Shown piece after piece: positions 5,776 to 6,722 of a stretch of 6,722 nt of DNA. Position 1 is the first letter of the stretch, and every line of letters begins with the position of its first letter. The notes under the pieces were generated by a model. It saw only the letters and a list, made by a program, of their open reading frames with translations. It did no database searches and had not been told where the DNA came from. Source of the stretch: Nitrososphaeraceae archaeon (GTDB lineage: Archaea; Thermoproteota; Nitrososphaeria; Nitrososphaerales; Nitrososphaeraceae). Position numbers and translations under genes: made by a program. Where the stretch lies: NCBI GenBank assembly GCA_030038695.1, contig JASHSN010000423.1, forward strand, positions 1-6,722. Direction: 5' to 3'.

Positions 5776-6210
5776 CTAATCAGAATATTTTAGACCAGAT
5801 TCTAACTTTCGAATTCTATCGTAGATGTTTAAATGATTGGCGTCTACTTCTGTAGTTAAATAAAGAAGAAGATCGTCTCCAAACGGCATCGTTATGCGTT
5901 TAATATTCTGCTAATACGTACCTGCTTTTCCTATCTTATCGGCAAGTTCACTTCGAATTTTCCATGAGGTCGTTGCTAGCTCTAGTGACTTTTTGCTTTC
6001 TTCATTGTTAAGCAGATTTTTTAAACCCTCACGGTGACGAGAGTACATTATCTAACCATTCTCATCACAAAGCGTCACTAACCTAATCTTCGGATCGACG
6101 TTTATGATATCTACATAATGCTGTTTTATTTTAAACACGCTAATTCTTAGCAATGAGCTCATTATAAAGCCAAATATTGCTCCCCAGATCATATGAAATA
6201 GAATTGCCAT
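5776..6210 (-). pseudogene. DUF6659-like archaeal protein gene with two internal TAG codons
   Basis: One frame of 145 codons starts at ATG 6210 and is interrupted by TAG at codons 53 (6052-6054) and 100 (5911-5913) before the final TAG at 5776-5778. The first 25 residues are hydrophobic (FHMIWGAIFGFIMSSLL), probably a membrane segment. The rest reads VDPKIRLVTLCDENG, stop, IMYSRHREGLKNLL, ESKKSLELATTSWKIRSELA, stop, NIKRITMPFGDDLLLYLTTE. That pattern resembles a Nitrososphaeria family I associate with DUF6659, in which the first stop position would normally be Glu or Lys and the second is in a slightly shortened stretch. Function of the family is unknown. Frame is preserved across both stops, so decay is recent or the stops are read through. 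The operator at 6261-6274 lies upstream. Confidence 0.55.
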
Positions 6211-6260
6211 AATGGATATATTTATGACTGATTTACTTATTTCTTCAGGTATAATAATAT

Positions 6261-6283
6261 GTAACCTTTGTTACATTTATATT
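6261..6283 (+). promoter_or_regulatory. GTAAC/GTTAC operator with TATA box, possibly divergent
   Basis: The inverted repeat GTAACCTTTGTTAC (6261-6274) is followed directly by TTTATATT (6276-6283) on the plus strand, which predicts transcription from about 6305, just before an ATG at 6309. The minus strand also has AT-rich TATA-like sequence just beyond the palindrome (about 6250-6260) that could serve the pseudogene starting at 6210. Confidence 0.6.
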
Positions 6284-6308
6284 TCAGATAAATTTCACTC
6301 AACTACGA

Positions 6309-6395
6309 ATGAAACGTTTGTATAATAATAGAGAGAGTATGAAAAAGATTCATGAAATTGATTTGATTTTAATCATTAGTACTTACGCTAAATAA
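6309..6395 (+). CDS. Possible 28-residue peptide behind the operator
   Basis: ATG 6309 lies at leaderless distance from the TATA box at 6276-6283 and opens 28 codons to TAA (MKRLYNNRESMKKIHEIDLI...). The end (DLILIISTYAK) is hydrophobic, like the beginning of a signal peptide or membrane segment. It may be the stub of a broken gene or a promoter-proximal leader peptide. The stop lies 14 bases before the zinc-ribbon ATG. Confidence 0.25.
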   Translation: MKRLYNNRESMKKIHEIDLILIISTYAK

Positions 6396-6409
6396 CAAGA
6401 GTCGGATTT

Positions 6410-6529
6410 ATGTCCTGCCTCGGCGTGTGTGATAAATTAAAAAGCACTAATGTGAACAAAGTAAGTACCAGAGGTGGAAAAGGTCGATATGATCAGGGGC
6501 AGAGATGGTGTGCCGTGTGTGAAGTATAG
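6410..6529 (+). pseudogene. Zinc-ribbon protein gene truncated by the insertion sequence
   Basis: ATG 6410 begins MSCLGVCDKLK and continues through RGGKGRYDQGQRWCAVCEV to a TAG at 6527-6529. The C-x3-C and C-x2-C pairs (Cys 3, 7, 34, 37) resemble the first half of a small archaeal zinc-ribbon protein (pattern MSCPG.C...GGRY..GQ..C..CE), whose members continue with a second Cys-rich half around a WCPCCG motif. Here the reading frame ends exactly where the insertion-sequence end begins, and the last stop codon base is probably contributed by the element. The second half is absent from the window. Confidence 0.65.
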
Positions 6530-6722
6530 CTCTGTTGCACAATTCACTTATTACTTCGTACTCTATCTATCCGTCTACATCTTCATAGCAACAAACATGT
6601 TATACAATGATGCTTTCATGACCAACTCCTTAGTCATGTTATGAAATTTTCTAGCATTTACATACTCACCAAACATTCTCTTGATACTAGAGAATACCGT
6701 TTCTGCCATCCACCTTTGTCCA
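6529..6722. mobile_element. IS5-like insertion sequence, one end only
   Basis: The terminal sequence GCTCTGTTGCACAATTCAC, beginning near 6529, resembles IS5-group ends (such as the IS903 type GGCTTTGTTGAA). The transposase C-terminus follows 46 bases inward on the minus strand. The other end, the matching inverted repeat and the target duplication lie outside the window, so the boundary may be off by a few bases. Confidence 0.6.
6575..6721 (-). CDS. DDE transposase, C-terminal 48 residues
   Basis: The minus-strand frame enters from the right edge and ends in TAG at 6575-6577. It reads GQRWMAETVFSSIKRMFGEY, then VNARKFHNMTKELVMKASLY and NMFVAMKM. The ETVFSSIKRMFGE block is typical of the region around the catalytic Glu of IS5/IS4-type DDE transposases, and the N/Y-rich tail with KASLYNM is common in archaeal members. 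The N-terminus and the two Asp residues lie outside the window, so activity cannot be judged. Confidence 0.85.
   Translation of the reverse strand, partial: GQRWMAETVFSSIKRMFGEYVNARKFHNMTKELVMKASLYNMFVAMKM

Noticed and set aside
5776..6210. Pyrrolysine (TAG-encoded) protein
   Set aside because: TAG is the ordinary terminator of most genes in this window, and no Pyl genes are visible; a pseudogene is simpler.
1..6722. tRNA, rRNA or CRISPR array
   Set aside because: I saw no cloverleaf with a conserved T-loop, no rRNA-like sequence, and no regularly spaced repeat with variable spacers; the repeats found are simple two-copy duplications.

Overview
The window looks archaeal, most likely Nitrososphaerota (Thaumarchaeota), possibly a soil Nitrososphaera/Nitrosocosmicus-type ammonia oxidiser. 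The evidence is an AT-rich sequence with TATA boxes about 25 bases ahead of nearly leaderless genes, few Shine-Dalgarno sites, an enolase, and fragments that resemble families I associate with that phylum: a MSC...C zinc ribbon, a DUF6659-like protein and a ChrB N-terminal-domain protein. This placement rests on recognition, not on a search.

Layout: 1-873 (minus) is the 5' part of a gene for an exported protein of unknown function, running off the left edge. 874-1908 is mostly non-coding, with a tandem operator/promoter, a possible 42-residue protein and the wreck of a metallo-beta-lactamase-fold gene (plus). 1909-3243 (minus) is an intact enolase, whose promoter lies in a 53-base perfectly tandem duplication (one mismatch). 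3338-3920 (plus) holds a small basic ORF, a short direct repeat and two overlapping gene fragments. 3915-4364 (minus) is a CsoR/FrmR-family regulator lacking the usual metal/thiol ligands. 4516-5103 (plus) holds a Cys-containing ORF, a tandem duplication and frame-broken sequence. 5106-5684 (plus) is a ChrB N-terminal-domain protein. 5776-6210 (minus) is a DUF6659-like pseudogene with two internal TAGs. 6410-6529 (plus) is a zinc-ribbon gene cut off by an IS5-like insertion sequence that enters from the right edge with the C-terminus of its transposase.

The best hidden signal is a repeated palindrome, GTAAYNNTNGTTAC, found four times at three separate loci (913-943, 4594-4607, 6261-6274), each time directly abutting a TATA box. 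It ties the exported protein, the CsoR/Cys-ORF region and the right-hand locus into what looks like one small regulon. The other theme is decay: at least three genes here are broken by frameshift, nonsense, deletion or insertion, and three short tandem or direct repeats lie among them. Only enolase, the CsoR-like regulator, the ChrB-like protein and (as far as visible) the exported protein look intact. I do not see a complete new multi-gene system.
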